NCBI RefSeq assembly: GCF_022712195.1
Contig: NZ_JALAGY010000055.1
Coordinates: 1-45,838, forward strand
From: Corynebacterium sp.
GTDB taxonomy: Bacteria > Actinomycetota > Actinomycetes > Mycobacteriales > Mycobacteriaceae
DNA length: 45,838 nt
Direction: 5' to 3'
Of this stretch, positions 26,342 to 34,730 are shown in pieces. Below the pieces are notes generated by a model. It was not told where the DNA came from and did no database searches. It saw only the letters and a program-made list of their open reading frames with translations. Within the stretch, counting starts at the first letter, position 1. Every line of letters begins with the position of its first letter. The translations under genes and the position numbers were made by a program.

Positions 26342-28213
26342 ATGGATAACAACAACACGCCCCCGCCCAAGAGAACGACCCGCCGCTCCTTCCTGAAGGG
26401 AGCCGTCGCCGCCGGAGCGGCTGCGGCGGCAGGTGCGGTCTCCACCTCCCTCCTGCCGCCGTCCCTGCTGAACCAGCTGGCCACCGCCGCCCCGGCGGGG
26501 TCGCTCCGGGACGTCGAGCACGTCATCTTCCTCATGCAGGAGAACCGCGCCTTCGACCACTACTTCGGGACGCTGCGCGGCGTCCAGGGGTTCGACGACC
26601 CCTCTGTGCTGCGGCGCCGCGACGGCGGGACCGTCTTCGAGCAGCGCGACGGGGACGGCACCACGGTGCTGCCGTTCCCCATCCGCGGCTCGGCGGGACG
26701 CCAGTCGATGGACGCCGAGAACGTCGACGCCCTCAACCACGAGTGGGATGGTGGCACCGCGGCGCTCAACGGCGGCTGGTGCGACAACTGGATCGAGGCG
26801 AAGACCGCCTCGACGATGGCCTACTACGACCGCGAGGACCTGCCCTTCCACTACGAGCTCGCCGACACCTTCACCCTCTGCGACCAGTACTTCTGTTCGG
26901 TGCCGACGAGCACCTCACCGAACCGCAACTACTTCTTCTCCGGCTACACCGGACACGAGCCGGCCTCGCCGGACGAGCGTGCCGTGGACAACCGCGCCTA
27001 CGAGGCGACCCACCCCGGCTACGACTGGCGGTGCCTCGCCGAGACCCTGCAGGACGCCGGGATCGACTGGCGGGTCTACCAGGAGTGGGACAACTTCACC
27101 GACAACAACCTGGAGTACTTCACCTACACCAGGGCGATCGCCCGCAAGGTGTTCCCCGGCCCCTTCGCCACCGGGGAGACGTACTACTCCGCGCTGCAGA
27201 AGGCGCGCGACGCCGGCGCCGACGCCCTCGTGGCGGCGATGGAGGCGCAGCTGGCCCGCAGGCTCGACGCCCTCAGCGACACCGAGCGCACCATCTTCGA
27301 CCGGGCGCTGTACCGCTCCGAACCCGGGACGACGACCCAGCGCCTCGCCGCAGACATCGCCGCCGGGACACTGCCGGAGGTCTCGTGGGTCGTCCCGCCC
27401 AGCACCGAGTCCGAGCACCCCTCGGCGTCCTCCCCGAGGGCGTCGGCGAACCTGGTCTACCGGATCCTCGAGGCACTGGGCGACAACCCGGACGTGTGGC
27501 GCAGGACCGCCCTGGTGATCACCTTCGACGAGAACGACGGGTACTTCGACCATGTGCCGCCGCCCCGGCCGCCGGAGTCGGAGGAGGACGAGTGGTACCG
27601 GGGTGAGGCGCTGGGGTTCGGCAACCGTGTCCCCACCCTCATCGTCTCCCCGTGGACGGTCGGCGGGTTCCGGTGCTCGGAGGTCTTCGACCACACCTCG
27701 GCGGCGCAGTTCCTGGAGACGTGGAAGGGCATCGAGGTGCCGCTGGTCTCGGACTGGCGACGGCGCATCAGCGGCGACCTGACCAGTGCCTTCGACTTCC
27801 GTCGGCCGCGTGCGTTCACCCCGGTGGGGGCGCCGGCACCCACCGCCGGACTGGAGCCCCGGTGGCTCCCGGAGCCGCCGGCGACACCGTCGATGCCCAC
27901 CCAGGAGCCCGGGGAACGGCCCCGGCGTCCCCTGCCGTACTCGCTGTCGGTGACCGCCACGCCGCGTCCCGACCGGTCGGCGGTGGAGCTGACGATGCAC
28001 AACAGCGGAACAGCGACGGCGAACCTGCTGGTCTTCCCGTTCCACACGCCGGACGGGAAGGTCACCGGACACGACGTGCTGGGGTCCACGAACGTCGACG
28101 TCCCCGTCAGCACGGACGCTGACGGGGACGGACGGTACGACATCGTGGTCGCCGGACCCGCCGGCTTCCACTTCACCGCGCGCGGCTCGTTGGGCGGACC
28201 GGCCGGCTCCTAG
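26342..28213 (+). CDS. Tat-exported phospholipase C (phosphoesterase family)
   Basis: 623-residue secreted phosphoesterase that should hydrolyse phospholipid head groups. It starts with a twin-arginine signal (R-R-S-F-L-K, then an Ala/Gly-rich stretch to about residue 45), as in mycobacterial and Pseudomonas PLCs. The catalytic domain (PF04185-type, about 55-450) has E-N-R-A-F-D-H-Y-F-G and, later, F-D-E-N-D-G-Y-F-D-H-V. A DUF756-like C-terminal domain begins near residue 540 and seems to be present once, while classic PLCs carry two copies. The shorter ATG is chosen because a -10-like TATGTT (26326-26331) overlaps the upstream ATG. The stop shares the bases CTAG with the opposite gene. Confidence 0.9.
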   Translation: MDNNNTPPPKRTTRRSFLKGAVAAGAAAAAGAVSTSLLPPSLLNQLATAAPAGSLRDVEHVIFLMQENRAFDHYFGTLRGVQGFDDPSVLRRRDGGTVFEQRDGDGTTVLPFPIRGSAGRQSMDAENVDALNHEWDGGTAALNGGWCDNWIEAKTASTMAYYDREDLPFHYELADTFTLCDQYFCSVPTSTSPNRNYFFSGYTGHEPASPDERAVDNRAYEATHPGYDWRCLAETLQDAGIDWRVYQEWDNFTDNNLEYFTYTRAIARKVFPGPFATGETYYSALQKARDAGADALVAAMEAQLARRLDALSDTERTIFDRALYRSEPGTTTQRLAADIAAGTLPEVSWVVPPSTESEHPSASSPRASANLVYRILEALGDNPDVWRRTALVITFDENDGYFDHVPPPRPPESEEDEWYRGEALGFGNRVPTLIVSPWTVGGFRCSEVFDHTSAAQFLETWKGIEVPLVSDWRRRISGDLTSAFDFRRPRAFTPVGAPAPTAGLEPRWLPEPPATPSMPTQEPGERPRRPLPYSLSVTATPRPDRSAVELTMHNSGTATANLLVFPFHTPDGKVTGHDVLGSTNVDVPVSTDADGDGRYDIVVAGPAGFHFTARGSLGGPAGS

Positions 28214-29379
28214 CCGACCTTGTAGCCGTCGGCCTTGAGGGTCTCCTTGGCGGCCTCCTCGGACTCGGCGTTCTTGAACTCGAGGATCGTGTCCTGGTGG
28301 TTGTGGTCGTAGGCCTTCTGGCCCTTGCCCTCGGCACGGAGCCTCAGCAGCTCCTCGCGCTGCTCGCGCGGGGTCTGCGGGACACCGAACATCCGTCGGG
28401 CGACTTCCGGGGTGTACACCTTCGGCGACTCGGCGGGGATCCCGCGGATCGCCGGGTCGATGTAACGCTCGGCGCGGGGGCAGATACGTCCGACGACCCA
28501 CATCATCGCGGCCGGGGACTTGCTGAACCCCTTGAGGATCGGCTTCCACAGCGCGAACATCGCCGCGTCCATGGCCTTGGACTGCTTCAGCCCCATCATG
28601 CCGCGCATCCAGTGCGGGTAGGTGGCGATGACGCTCCAGCGGAAGAAGGGCCGGCCGATCATGCGCAGCGGCTTCGGCAGGTCGACGAAGGCGTTCTCGA
28701 AGGCGTCGAGGATCTCGGAGATGTTGTAGACGGCGGCCTCGGAGGCGGAGAGCTTCTCACGCCAGCCGTCCAGGTAGGCCTGCACCTCGCCACGGGTGGA
28801 GGGCACGTCGTCGAGGTCGATGGGCTGGAACTGCGCGGCGATCTTCATCTGTGCCCAGTACTCGTTCTCCTCGTCGCGGGAGAGCTTGCCGGGGCCGAAC
28901 TTCTCGTACACGTACAGGATCGAGTGCCACGCGGTGACCAGGATCCAGAGCTGGGAGGACGGCTTGTTCGCCTCGTAGTCGTTGCCGGTCACCGGGTTCA
29001 CACCGTAGGAACGGTCGTGGACCTTCATGAGGATGTCGGACATCCGGGTCACGGTCTGGGCGTCGGCGAAGGTGACGGCGGCGAAGTACTCCATGGTCCG
29101 GTCGTAGCGCACGGGCATGCGCTTGATGACCTGCCCGGAGGCGTCGACGGCGGCGACGAGGTCCGGGTCGAGGTGCTCGATCGTCACCGCGCGGAAGAAG
29201 CCCTGCAGCGCGGAGGCGGGGAAGGTCCAGACCTTCCAGGCCACCGAGTCGGGGCCGAAGAAGCCCTCGTCGGCACGGACCAGCTTGTCCCCCTTGCCGC
29301 CCCGGCGGAACGTCCGCTTCGGGGTGTTCTCCGCCGCAGCGGCAGAATCGTTCTCATGGCCGGAAATCGGGCAAGCCAT
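28210..29379 (-). CDS. Oxygenase MpaB family protein (DUF2236)
   Basis: 389-residue protein with the MpaB/Lcp-like heme-oxygenase domain (PF09995). Diagnostic stretches are R-Y-D-R-T-M-E-Y-F-A-A-V-T-F, H-D-R-S-Y-G-V-N-P-V-T-G and L-W-I-L-V-T-A-W-H-S-I-L-Y-V-Y-E-K-F-G, the last with a likely heme-facing histidine. Members include latex-clearing oxygenases and many actinobacterial proteins of unknown substrate. There is no signal peptide. The ATG at 29379 is preferred over one twelve bases upstream because GGAGGT precedes it directly. A promoter -35 TTCGCA / -10 TAGTGT is plausible about 45-70 bases upstream. It ends within the phospholipase stop; a link to lipid degradation is only suggested by context. 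Confidence 0.85.
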   Translation of the reverse strand: MACPISGHENDSAAAAENTPKRTFRRGGKGDKLVRADEGFFGPDSVAWKVWTFPASALQGFFRAVTIEHLDPDLVAAVDASGQVIKRMPVRYDRTMEYFAAVTFADAQTVTRMSDILMKVHDRSYGVNPVTGNDYEANKPSSQLWILVTAWHSILYVYEKFGPGKLSRDEENEYWAQMKIAAQFQPIDLDDVPSTRGEVQAYLDGWREKLSASEAAVYNISEILDAFENAFVDLPKPLRMIGRPFFRWSVIATYPHWMRGMMGLKQSKAMDAAMFALWKPILKGFSKSPAAMMWVVGRICPRAERYIDPAIRGIPAESPKVYTPEVARRMFGVPQTPREQREELLRLRAEGKGQKAYDHNHQDTILEFKNAESEEAAKETLKADGYKVG

Positions 29380-29469
29380 GGTGACCTCCATGTCGTCGTG
29401 TACTTGTAGCGTGCGTCACAGAACACTACCCGAAACAGAATCATTGCGAAAGCGAAATTGACGGAAAAG

Positions 29470-29485
29470 TGTGTCGCACGTCACC
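29470..29485 (-). promoter_or_regulatory. GlxR/CRP-like box upstream of the MpaB gene, candidate
   Basis: TGTGT-N6-TCACC matches eight of ten positions of the GlxR consensus TGTGA-N6-TCACA, about 90 bases before the start codon. Confidence 0.3.
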
Positions 29486-29519
29486 GACCTGCGCGGAAGC
29501 CGTGCAGCCTGGGGACCGG

Positions 29520-30542
29520 CTACGCCCCGGTCGCGGAGCCTGCGGGGTCGGTGTCCTCCGCGGCCTCCCGCACCGTCCTGGCCCGCTCCACGTCGCGGGC
29601 CAGCTGGTCCTCCGCCTTCTCGATGGCCACAGTGTCCCGCGCCTCGAGCTGCAGGTTCTCCTCCGCCGGCACCCCCGCCTTGAGCTGCCGGACCCGCTCG
29701 ACCTCACTGTCGACCACCGCGCCGAACAGCAGCAGGATGTTGACGATGAACAGCCACAGCATCAGGATCACCACACCGGCCAGCGCCCCGTAGGTGAGGT
29801 TGTAGTTCCCGAAGTTCACGACGTAGAAGAAGAACACCACCGACGCCAGCACCGCCCCCGCGATCGCCAGCACCGCCCCCGGGCTGACCCACCACATGCC
29901 CCTGACCCGGATGTTCGGGGTGGTCCGGTACAGCAGCCCCACGAACAGGACCACGACGACGGCGACCACGACCCAGCGCAGCACACCCCACACCTGCAAC
30001 GTCGTCTCCTGGAGACCCACGGTCGAGCCGATCATCTCGGCGATCGGCCCGGAGATCGCCAGCGCCACCAGGCCGAGGGCGATGAGCACCAGCAGGAAGG
30101 CGGTGAGCAGGTACATCTGGATGTTGTACTTGATCAGCCCACGCCCCTCAGGGGTGCCGTAGATGCTGTTCATCGCCCTGCCGAAGGTCTTGACGAATCC
30201 CGAGGCCGTCCACAGGGTGGTCGCCAGGCCGAGCACCAGCCCGAGTCCGGCGGACGGGGTGTTCAGGATCTCCGCGAGCACCGGCTCCACCGAGCCCCAG
30301 GCGGTGTCGGGGACCACCTTCTCGGCCTCCTCGAGCATCGACACCACGCTCTCCTCGCTCTGGCCGAACAGACCGAGGATCGAGACCAGCGCGATGAGCG
30401 CCGGGAACAGGGCGAGCAACGTCCGGAAGGCCAGGCTGCCGGCCAGGTCGATGCAGCCGCAGGCGAGAAAGCGCCGGAAAGACCGGCCGGGGATGTACCT
30501 CCAGGCCGGTGGCGAGTGCTGGGCTGAGACGTCGATGGTCAC
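29520..30542 (-). CDS. YihY/virulence factor BrkB family membrane protein
   Basis: 340-residue membrane protein of the YihY/BrkB family (PF03631), once misannotated as RNase BN; it may take part in lipid or solute transport, without a proven substrate. Six helices are visible: about 33-60, 95-125, 150-180, 190-215, 225-250 and 255-285. Family features are L-A-F-R-T-L-L-A-L-F-P at the first helix and Y-G-T-P-E-G-R-G in the middle. A cytoplasmic, partly coiled tail rich in Glu/Arg ends the protein. Start: GTG directly after a TAGCCT hexamer, so the true start is less certain. Confidence 0.87.
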   Translation of the reverse strand: MTIDVSAQHSPPAWRYIPGRSFRRFLACGCIDLAGSLAFRTLLALFPALIALVSILGLFGQSEESVVSMLEEAEKVVPDTAWGSVEPVLAEILNTPSAGLGLVLGLATTLWTASGFVKTFGRAMNSIYGTPEGRGLIKYNIQMYLLTAFLLVLIALGLVALAISGPIAEMIGSTVGLQETTLQVWGVLRWVVVAVVVVLFVGLLYRTTPNIRVRGMWWVSPGAVLAIAGAVLASVVFFFYVVNFGNYNLTYGALAGVVILMLWLFIVNILLLFGAVVDSEVERVRQLKAGVPAEENLQLEARDTVAIEKAEDQLARDVERARTVREAAEDTDPAGSATGA

Positions 30543-30564
30543 AGGCTAGCGAAACATGCTTCAC

Positions 30565-30595
30565 CCCCGGTAACCGGACGCGCCCGGTGGCGGGG
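30565..30595 (-). terminator. Hairpin downstream of the YeeE-TusA fusion
   Basis: Imperfect stem CCCCG/CGGGG and ACCGG/CCGGT with a small internal loop and a six-base loop, between the fusion gene stop and the YihY start. There is no clean U tract, so it may end or only attenuate transcription. Confidence 0.4.
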
Positions 30596-30603
30596 AGGTC
30601 CCG

Positions 30604-32010
30604 CTACACCCCGCGCTTCACGTCGATGACCCAGCCGGCGTCCCCGACGGCCTCGAACCGGGTGACCTCGTGGCCGTCCGTCGCCGCCCACCGCGGCAGT
30701 GCGTCGGTGGCCTGGGTGCAGTCGAACTCGATGACGAGCTCCTCGCCGACGTCGATGCGCCTGATCGCGTCCTTCGCCTCAATCAACGGGAAGGGGCACA
30801 CCGCGCCCAGGGTGTCCATTTTCCACCGGCCGTCGCCCAGGTCGGTGAGGGTGCCGGTGTCACGGGCCGCGCCCACCACGCCCACCGCCGAGGCGTCCAG
30901 CACCGGTGCGGTGAGCAGTGCACCGCCGGACGTCGCGGCGGGGGCCTGCGCCGCCACCGGCGCCGGGCCGTCGTCCTGCGGGTTGTAGGGCTGGTCCGGC
31001 TTCAGCCAGATCTTCGCCGCCGCACCGACACCCAGCGCGATGGCCACGATCGCGACCCAGCCCTGGTAGCTGAACAGGGAAGTCTGGACCATGCCGTTGC
31101 CCACGGTGCAGCCGCCGGCCCACACGGCACCCACACCCATCATCACGCCGCCGACCACGGACCGCACCGCCTGGCGTCCGTCCGGGACACGCACGCGGAA
31201 CTCACCCGACGCCTTCGCCGCGATGAAGGAACCGACGAGGATCCCCAGGACCAGCAGCACGCCCCAGTTCCAGTTCGCCGGGTTCGCGGTGGTGATCCAG
31301 GACGCCAGGTCGGCCGAGGGGGTGGTGATGCCGAGCCCGGAGTTACGCCCGGTCGCCGCGGACAGCGGCCATGCGACGACACCGATGACACCGACCACCG
31401 CCGCCGTGACGTAGAAGTGCCACGGCTTCTCGGTGAGCAGGTGCGCCAGCCCGGTCTTCTTCGGGGCGAGGGTTGCCGGGGCGGGCGTCGCCCGGTCGAG
31501 CGCGACGTAGTGCCGCACCATCAGCACGGTGACCACCACGATGACGGCGACGAACACCCACGGCGTGACACCGAGGGTCTCAGGGACCGTCGTAGCGCCG
31601 ACGGTGACCCCGCCGAGAAGGTCGTTCATCCCGGACAGCGGCCCGTAGTTCATCGCCGCCGCCGACAGCGCGTACATCGCCAGCGCGATCCACGAACCGA
31701 CGAGCCCTTCACCGGACCGGTACCAGGTGCCGGAGGCGCACCCGCCCGCCAGGACGATGCCGAGACCGAAGACGAAGCCCCCGACGACGACGGCCAGCGG
31801 GGCGAAGTCCTTGACCACCGGGTCGATGACCCCGGCACTCGTCAGTGCGGCGAGTCCGACGGCGTGGACGGCGATCACCACGAGTAGTGCGGTGACACCG
31901 CGCCAGGTCCGCTGGGTGAAGATGTCGCGGAGAAATCCGGTGACGCAGAAACGGCCGCGTTGCATGACGAAACCGAGGACGGCGCCGACGGCGAGTCCGG
32001 AGATGAGCAT
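30604..32010 (-). CDS. YeeE/YedE (TsuA-type) thiosulfate transporter fused to TusA sulfurtransferase
   Basis: 468-residue fusion. Residues 1-338 form a YeeE/YedE channel with about nine to ten helices and the three conserved cysteines of TsuA at C22 (R-F-C), C91 (A-G-G-C-A-S-G) and C301 (A-G-G-C-T-V-G-N-G); the first two match the numbering of Spirochaeta TsuA. An Ala/Pro-rich linker (about 340-395) leads to a TusA domain with catalytic C405 in C-P-F-P, followed by the small alpha-beta fold. In other bacteria TsuA imports thiosulfate and the separate TsuB is a TusA-like protein; here both are one chain, so sulfur could pass directly to the cytosolic carrier. GGAGG precedes the ATG. Confidence 0.92.
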   Translation of the reverse strand: MLISGLAVGAVLGFVMQRGRFCVTGFLRDIFTQRTWRGVTALLVVIAVHAVGLAALTSAGVIDPVVKDFAPLAVVVGGFVFGLGIVLAGGCASGTWYRSGEGLVGSWIALAMYALSAAAMNYGPLSGMNDLLGGVTVGATTVPETLGVTPWVFVAVIVVVTVLMVRHYVALDRATPAPATLAPKKTGLAHLLTEKPWHFYVTAAVVGVIGVVAWPLSAATGRNSGLGITTPSADLASWITTANPANWNWGVLLVLGILVGSFIAAKASGEFRVRVPDGRQAVRSVVGGVMMGVGAVWAGGCTVGNGMVQTSLFSYQGWVAIVAIALGVGAAAKIWLKPDQPYNPQDDGPAPVAAQAPAATSGGALLTAPVLDASAVGVVGAARDTGTLTDLGDGRWKMDTLGAVCPFPLIEAKDAIRRIDVGEELVIEFDCTQATDALPRWAATDGHEVTRFEAVGDAGWVIDVKRGV

Positions 32011-32025
32011 GAGGGTCCTCCCTGT

Positions 32026-32049
32026 GATCTGTCGGTGAACAGATCTGTC
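32026..32049 (-). promoter_or_regulatory. Repeated GATCTGTC sites before the thiosulfate transporter
   Basis: Two direct GATCTGTC copies (32026-32033, 32042-32049), sixteen bases apart, the second also part of the palindrome ACAGATCTGT (32039-32048) and overlapping a -10-like TAGACA (32051-32046 on the minus strand). They look like binding sites of a regulator that is not encoded next to them. Confidence 0.4.
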
Positions 32050-32084
32050 TAGTTGCGGTTGAGGAGCCTACACGGGGACGCGGC

Positions 32085-32114
32085 GGAGAGACAAGGAGAG
32101 ACAAGGAGAGACAA
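32085..32114. repeat. Three exact 10-base tandem repeats
   Basis: GGAGAGACAA repeated three times without mismatch, followed by GG, in the gap between the thiosulfate transporter promoter and the PH-like gene end. Such a tract can vary in copy number by slippage. Confidence 0.85.
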
Positions 32115-32140
32115 GGGCGTGCACGCCGGCGGCGCGGACA

Positions 32141-32647
32141 TCACAGGATGTACGAGCGAACCCCCACAGACTCCCTGCCGTCCAGCTCCGCCCCGAGTTC
32201 CTGAACGACCTGCACCAGACGCTCCCAGTCCCGGACGCTCGCGACCACGGACCGGCGTCCCGCGTTGATCTGCACCACCGGGAGGCCTGCCACCGCCTGC
32301 ACCCGGCCGTCGAAGACGGTGTTCAGTCCGAAGAGATGCCTCGACCCCCAGTCATCCTTCAAGTCGACAACCGGGGCCACACGCTCGATTCGCTCGACCG
32401 TGGTCCGCATGACCCTTACTCCACCGGCGGAAATCCTCAGCTGCCCGTCGGAAACGACTACGAGCACAGTGAAGCTTCCGCACCAGACAGCCACCACCGC
32501 ACACACGCCGGCGAGCCCCCAGTAGACGATGCCGAGTTCCAGTCCCCCGGCAGCGAAGAGCAGCGCAGATGCCCCGATGCTGCCGCCGAGGCCGATCCTG
32601 CCCTGCAACGGCGCCCAGACCCTGCTCCTGAACTCCTCCGATCTCAC
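32141..32647 (-). CDS. Small two-helix membrane protein, PH-like / DUF3093-like
   Basis: 168-residue protein with two membrane helices (about 22-42 and 44-64) followed by a soluble beta-rich domain of about 100 residues (V-S-D-G-Q-L-R-I-S-A-G-G-V-R-V). This resembles bacterial PH-domain membrane proteins and DUF3093. I do not recognise a function. The GTG start overlaps the stop of the SdpI-like gene (GTGA), so the two are co-translated and probably work together. The domain name is a guess from the hydropathy and strand pattern. Confidence 0.6.
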   Translation of the reverse strand: MRSEEFRSRVWAPLQGRIGLGGSIGASALLFAAGGLELGIVYWGLAGVCAVVAVWCGSFTVLVVVSDGQLRISAGGVRVMRTTVERIERVAPVVDLKDDWGSRHLFGLNTVFDGRVQAVAGLPVVQINAGRRSVVASVRDWERLVQVVQELGAELDGRESVGVRSYIL

Positions 32648-33030
32648 GGCCGTTCCCCGGACGGGACTTTCCTCGCCGCCTTACCGGCCGCGACCGTACC
32701 GACGATCATTCCCACGACCTGAACACACAGTGCGCCCAGCGGCACGGCGACCACAGCCTCCGGAACCCCGTTTCCGGAGACGACGAACCCCAGGACCAGC
32801 GCCACGGTGATCACCGCCATCACCACCCCGGACCAGCCGGTGACCTTCAGGTACGGAAGCGCCGCCCGGTGGCCGGCCTCCCAGGCCTCGTCCGAGGCGA
32901 GTGTGGACGCCAACCGCAGGCCGTAGATGCCGTTTCGCCTGAACGTGCCCGCCGCGGTCCTGCGGACCATGTCGCCGCAGAGGACGGTCACAAGGACGAG
33001 AGCACCGAGCGTGCTGAGCGTGGACCCCAA
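32644..33030 (-). CDS. SdpI-like small membrane protein
   Basis: 128-residue membrane protein. After the first helix come R-R-N-G-I-Y-G-L-R-L-A-S-T and D-E-A-W-E-A-G-H-R-A-A, the SdpI signature, then two or three more helices. SdpI-family proteins include the immunity protein against the SDP toxin, but most relatives have no known toxin partner and none is seen here. The start is TTG at 33030, preceded by AAGGAG eight bases upstream; the frame stays open further back but that part is hydrophilic and unlike the family. Confidence 0.7.
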   Translation of the reverse strand: MGSTLSTLGALVLVTVLCGDMVRRTAAGTFRRNGIYGLRLASTLASDEAWEAGHRAALPYLKVTGWSGVVMAVITVALVLGFVVSGNGVPEAVVAVPLGALCVQVVGMIVGTVAAGKAARKVPSGERP

Positions 33031-33100
33031 ATCGGGGCTCCTTCCGTCGGGATCGGAGTCGTCCCACCCACCGCAGCCGTGAGCGGTCCTCCGTGAAATG

Positions 33101-33106
33101 TAAGAT
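33101..33106 (+). promoter_or_regulatory. Candidate -10 element of the secreted hydrolase gene
   Basis: TAAGAT, about 42 bases before the GTG start, in the most A/T-rich part of the divergent region with the SdpI-like gene. Confidence 0.4.
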
Positions 33107-33148
33107 GTTTCCACAGAGTAAGCGCTCCCCGACGTTTCAGGAGAATCC

Positions 33149-34726
33149 GTGCTTTCACGCCCCCGCATGTCCGTGTGCGCCACCGTGGCCGCCGTCGCCG
33201 TCGCGGCAGGGGGCCTCCCCGCCGCAACCGCCGGCACCGCCACCTCCGACTCGGTCACCTGGGAGGACTGCCCGGAGCTGGTCACCGTCGAGGCCGCGGA
33301 GTGCGGACGCGTCGACGTCCCCATGTACCACGCGGACCCGGATGGCCCGCAGATCTCCGTCGGCTTCGTCCGAATCCCCGCGTCCGACCCGGACGCCCGG
33401 CGCGGCGCCCTCTTCGGCAACCCCGGCGGTCCCGGCGGCGACGGGTACTCCTTCTTCGGCTACGACGGGGAAGGCGGCATGGCCTGGCCCGAAGAGCTGC
33501 GGAGCGAATGGGACCTCATCGCGGTCCAGCCCCGTGGCCTCAGCGGCTCGACCCCGGTGGACTGCGACCACGACCCAGGCTTCGACCCGGTCCGCGCACA
33601 GCTGGAACCCGGCGGCTACCTCAAAGCCGCCTGCGAGACCGGCACCCCCGGGTACACCGACGCCCTCAACACCTCGGAGACCGCCGACGACTGGGACGAT
33701 GTCCGCGCGGCCCTCGGCGAGGACAGCATCTCACTGCTCGGCCTGAGCTACGGGACCCACCTCGCGTCCACCTACGCCACGAAGTACCCGGGGCAGACCG
33801 ACAGAGTGGTCCTCGATTCGGGCTTCGACACGAAACGTGCCTGGGCCGGTGTACTCGACGACCAGACGGGCGGCTACACCGGTGCTCTCCACGACTTCCT
33901 GCAGTGGACCGCCGACAACAACGACACCTACGGCCTCGGCGAGACCCCGCTGGAGGTGTACCGGGCCTGGTCACGGGTGATCGTGGAGGAGTCCGGGACG
34001 AACCCGACCGTCGTCCCGCCGCCGGCGCAGGTCGGCGACCTGCCTGAGGGCCTGCAGTGGGCCGGCCAGCCCGCCGCGGACTTCCTCACCGCGACGGGCC
34101 ACCCGCAGGCCCGGCTGGAGAACCTCTTCCGCATGGTCAGCGCCCCCGGCGCGGTCCAGAGCTCGTCGATGACCCTCGCCCTGACCCGGATGATGCTCCC
34201 CGCCCCCGACCACTGGGGAACCCTGGCCGGCATGGTCGCCGGCACCGAAGAGGTCCCCGACGCCGGGGAGCTCGCCGCCCAGGGACAGGACCCGTCCGCC
34301 ACTGTCCCCTTGTACATGCAGTCCATGGTGATCTGCAACGAGAACCAGGTGGCCCCCGACTACACCCGCGTGCCCGAGGCGGTGTGGAACGGCCTGGTCG
34401 TCCGGGACCAGTTCAGCGCCCCGGGCGATCTCGCCGCCGCCGGGATCAGCTGCTCCGGCATCGAGCCGGACGCCCCGTTCGTGGACATCAGCGGCGACGG
34501 CCTGGACGTCCGTCCCCTGCAGATCCAGGGCACCGGTGACCCGCAGACGGTCTACCGCACCCACCGCCCGATGGCCGAGGCGATGGGCAGCCACGTCATC
34601 ACCGTGGACGGCCCCGGACACGCACAGGTCGGTGTGGGCAACGGGGTCGTCGACGACGCCGTCGTGGAGTACCTGCGTACCGGGCACACCGACGTGACGT
34701 CCGCCCCGTCGCGCCCGGTGGCCTGA
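33149..34726 (+). CDS. Secreted alpha/beta hydrolase, tripeptidyl aminopeptidase-like
   Basis: 525-residue exported serine hydrolase of the tripeptidyl aminopeptidase/SlpD-E family. The Sec signal runs to the Ala-rich cut around residue 28 (A-T-A-G). The first core motif G-N-P-G-G-P-G-G-D-G holds the oxyanion loop. The catalytic triad is visible as S200 in G-L-S-Y-G-T, D464 in G-T-G-D-P-Q-T and H491 in G-P-G-H-A-Q, with a TAP-type C-terminal domain. It likely trims peptides or esters outside the cell. The GTG start is preceded by AGGAGA. Convergent with the acetolactate decarboxylase gene, four bases apart. Confidence 0.9.
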   Translation: MLSRPRMSVCATVAAVAVAAGGLPAATAGTATSDSVTWEDCPELVTVEAAECGRVDVPMYHADPDGPQISVGFVRIPASDPDARRGALFGNPGGPGGDGYSFFGYDGEGGMAWPEELRSEWDLIAVQPRGLSGSTPVDCDHDPGFDPVRAQLEPGGYLKAACETGTPGYTDALNTSETADDWDDVRAALGEDSISLLGLSYGTHLASTYATKYPGQTDRVVLDSGFDTKRAWAGVLDDQTGGYTGALHDFLQWTADNNDTYGLGETPLEVYRAWSRVIVEESGTNPTVVPPPAQVGDLPEGLQWAGQPAADFLTATGHPQARLENLFRMVSAPGAVQSSSMTLALTRMMLPAPDHWGTLAGMVAGTEEVPDAGELAAQGQDPSATVPLYMQSMVICNENQVAPDYTRVPEAVWNGLVVRDQFSAPGDLAAAGISCSGIEPDAPFVDISGDGLDVRPLQIQGTGDPQTVYRTHRPMAEAMGSHVITVDGPGHAQVGVGNGVVDDAVVEYLRTGHTDVTSAPSRPVA

Positions 34727-34730
34727 CCCG

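Noticed and set aside
28297..29409. Forward open frame of 370 codons
   Set aside because: Antisense to the MpaB-family gene; no motif or ribosome site, composition typical of a shadow frame.
32644..33030. Toxin-antitoxin or SDP toxin-immunity system
   Set aside because: The SdpI-like protein is present, but neither SdpA, SdpB nor SdpC-like toxin genes nor an ArsR-type SdpR lie nearby.
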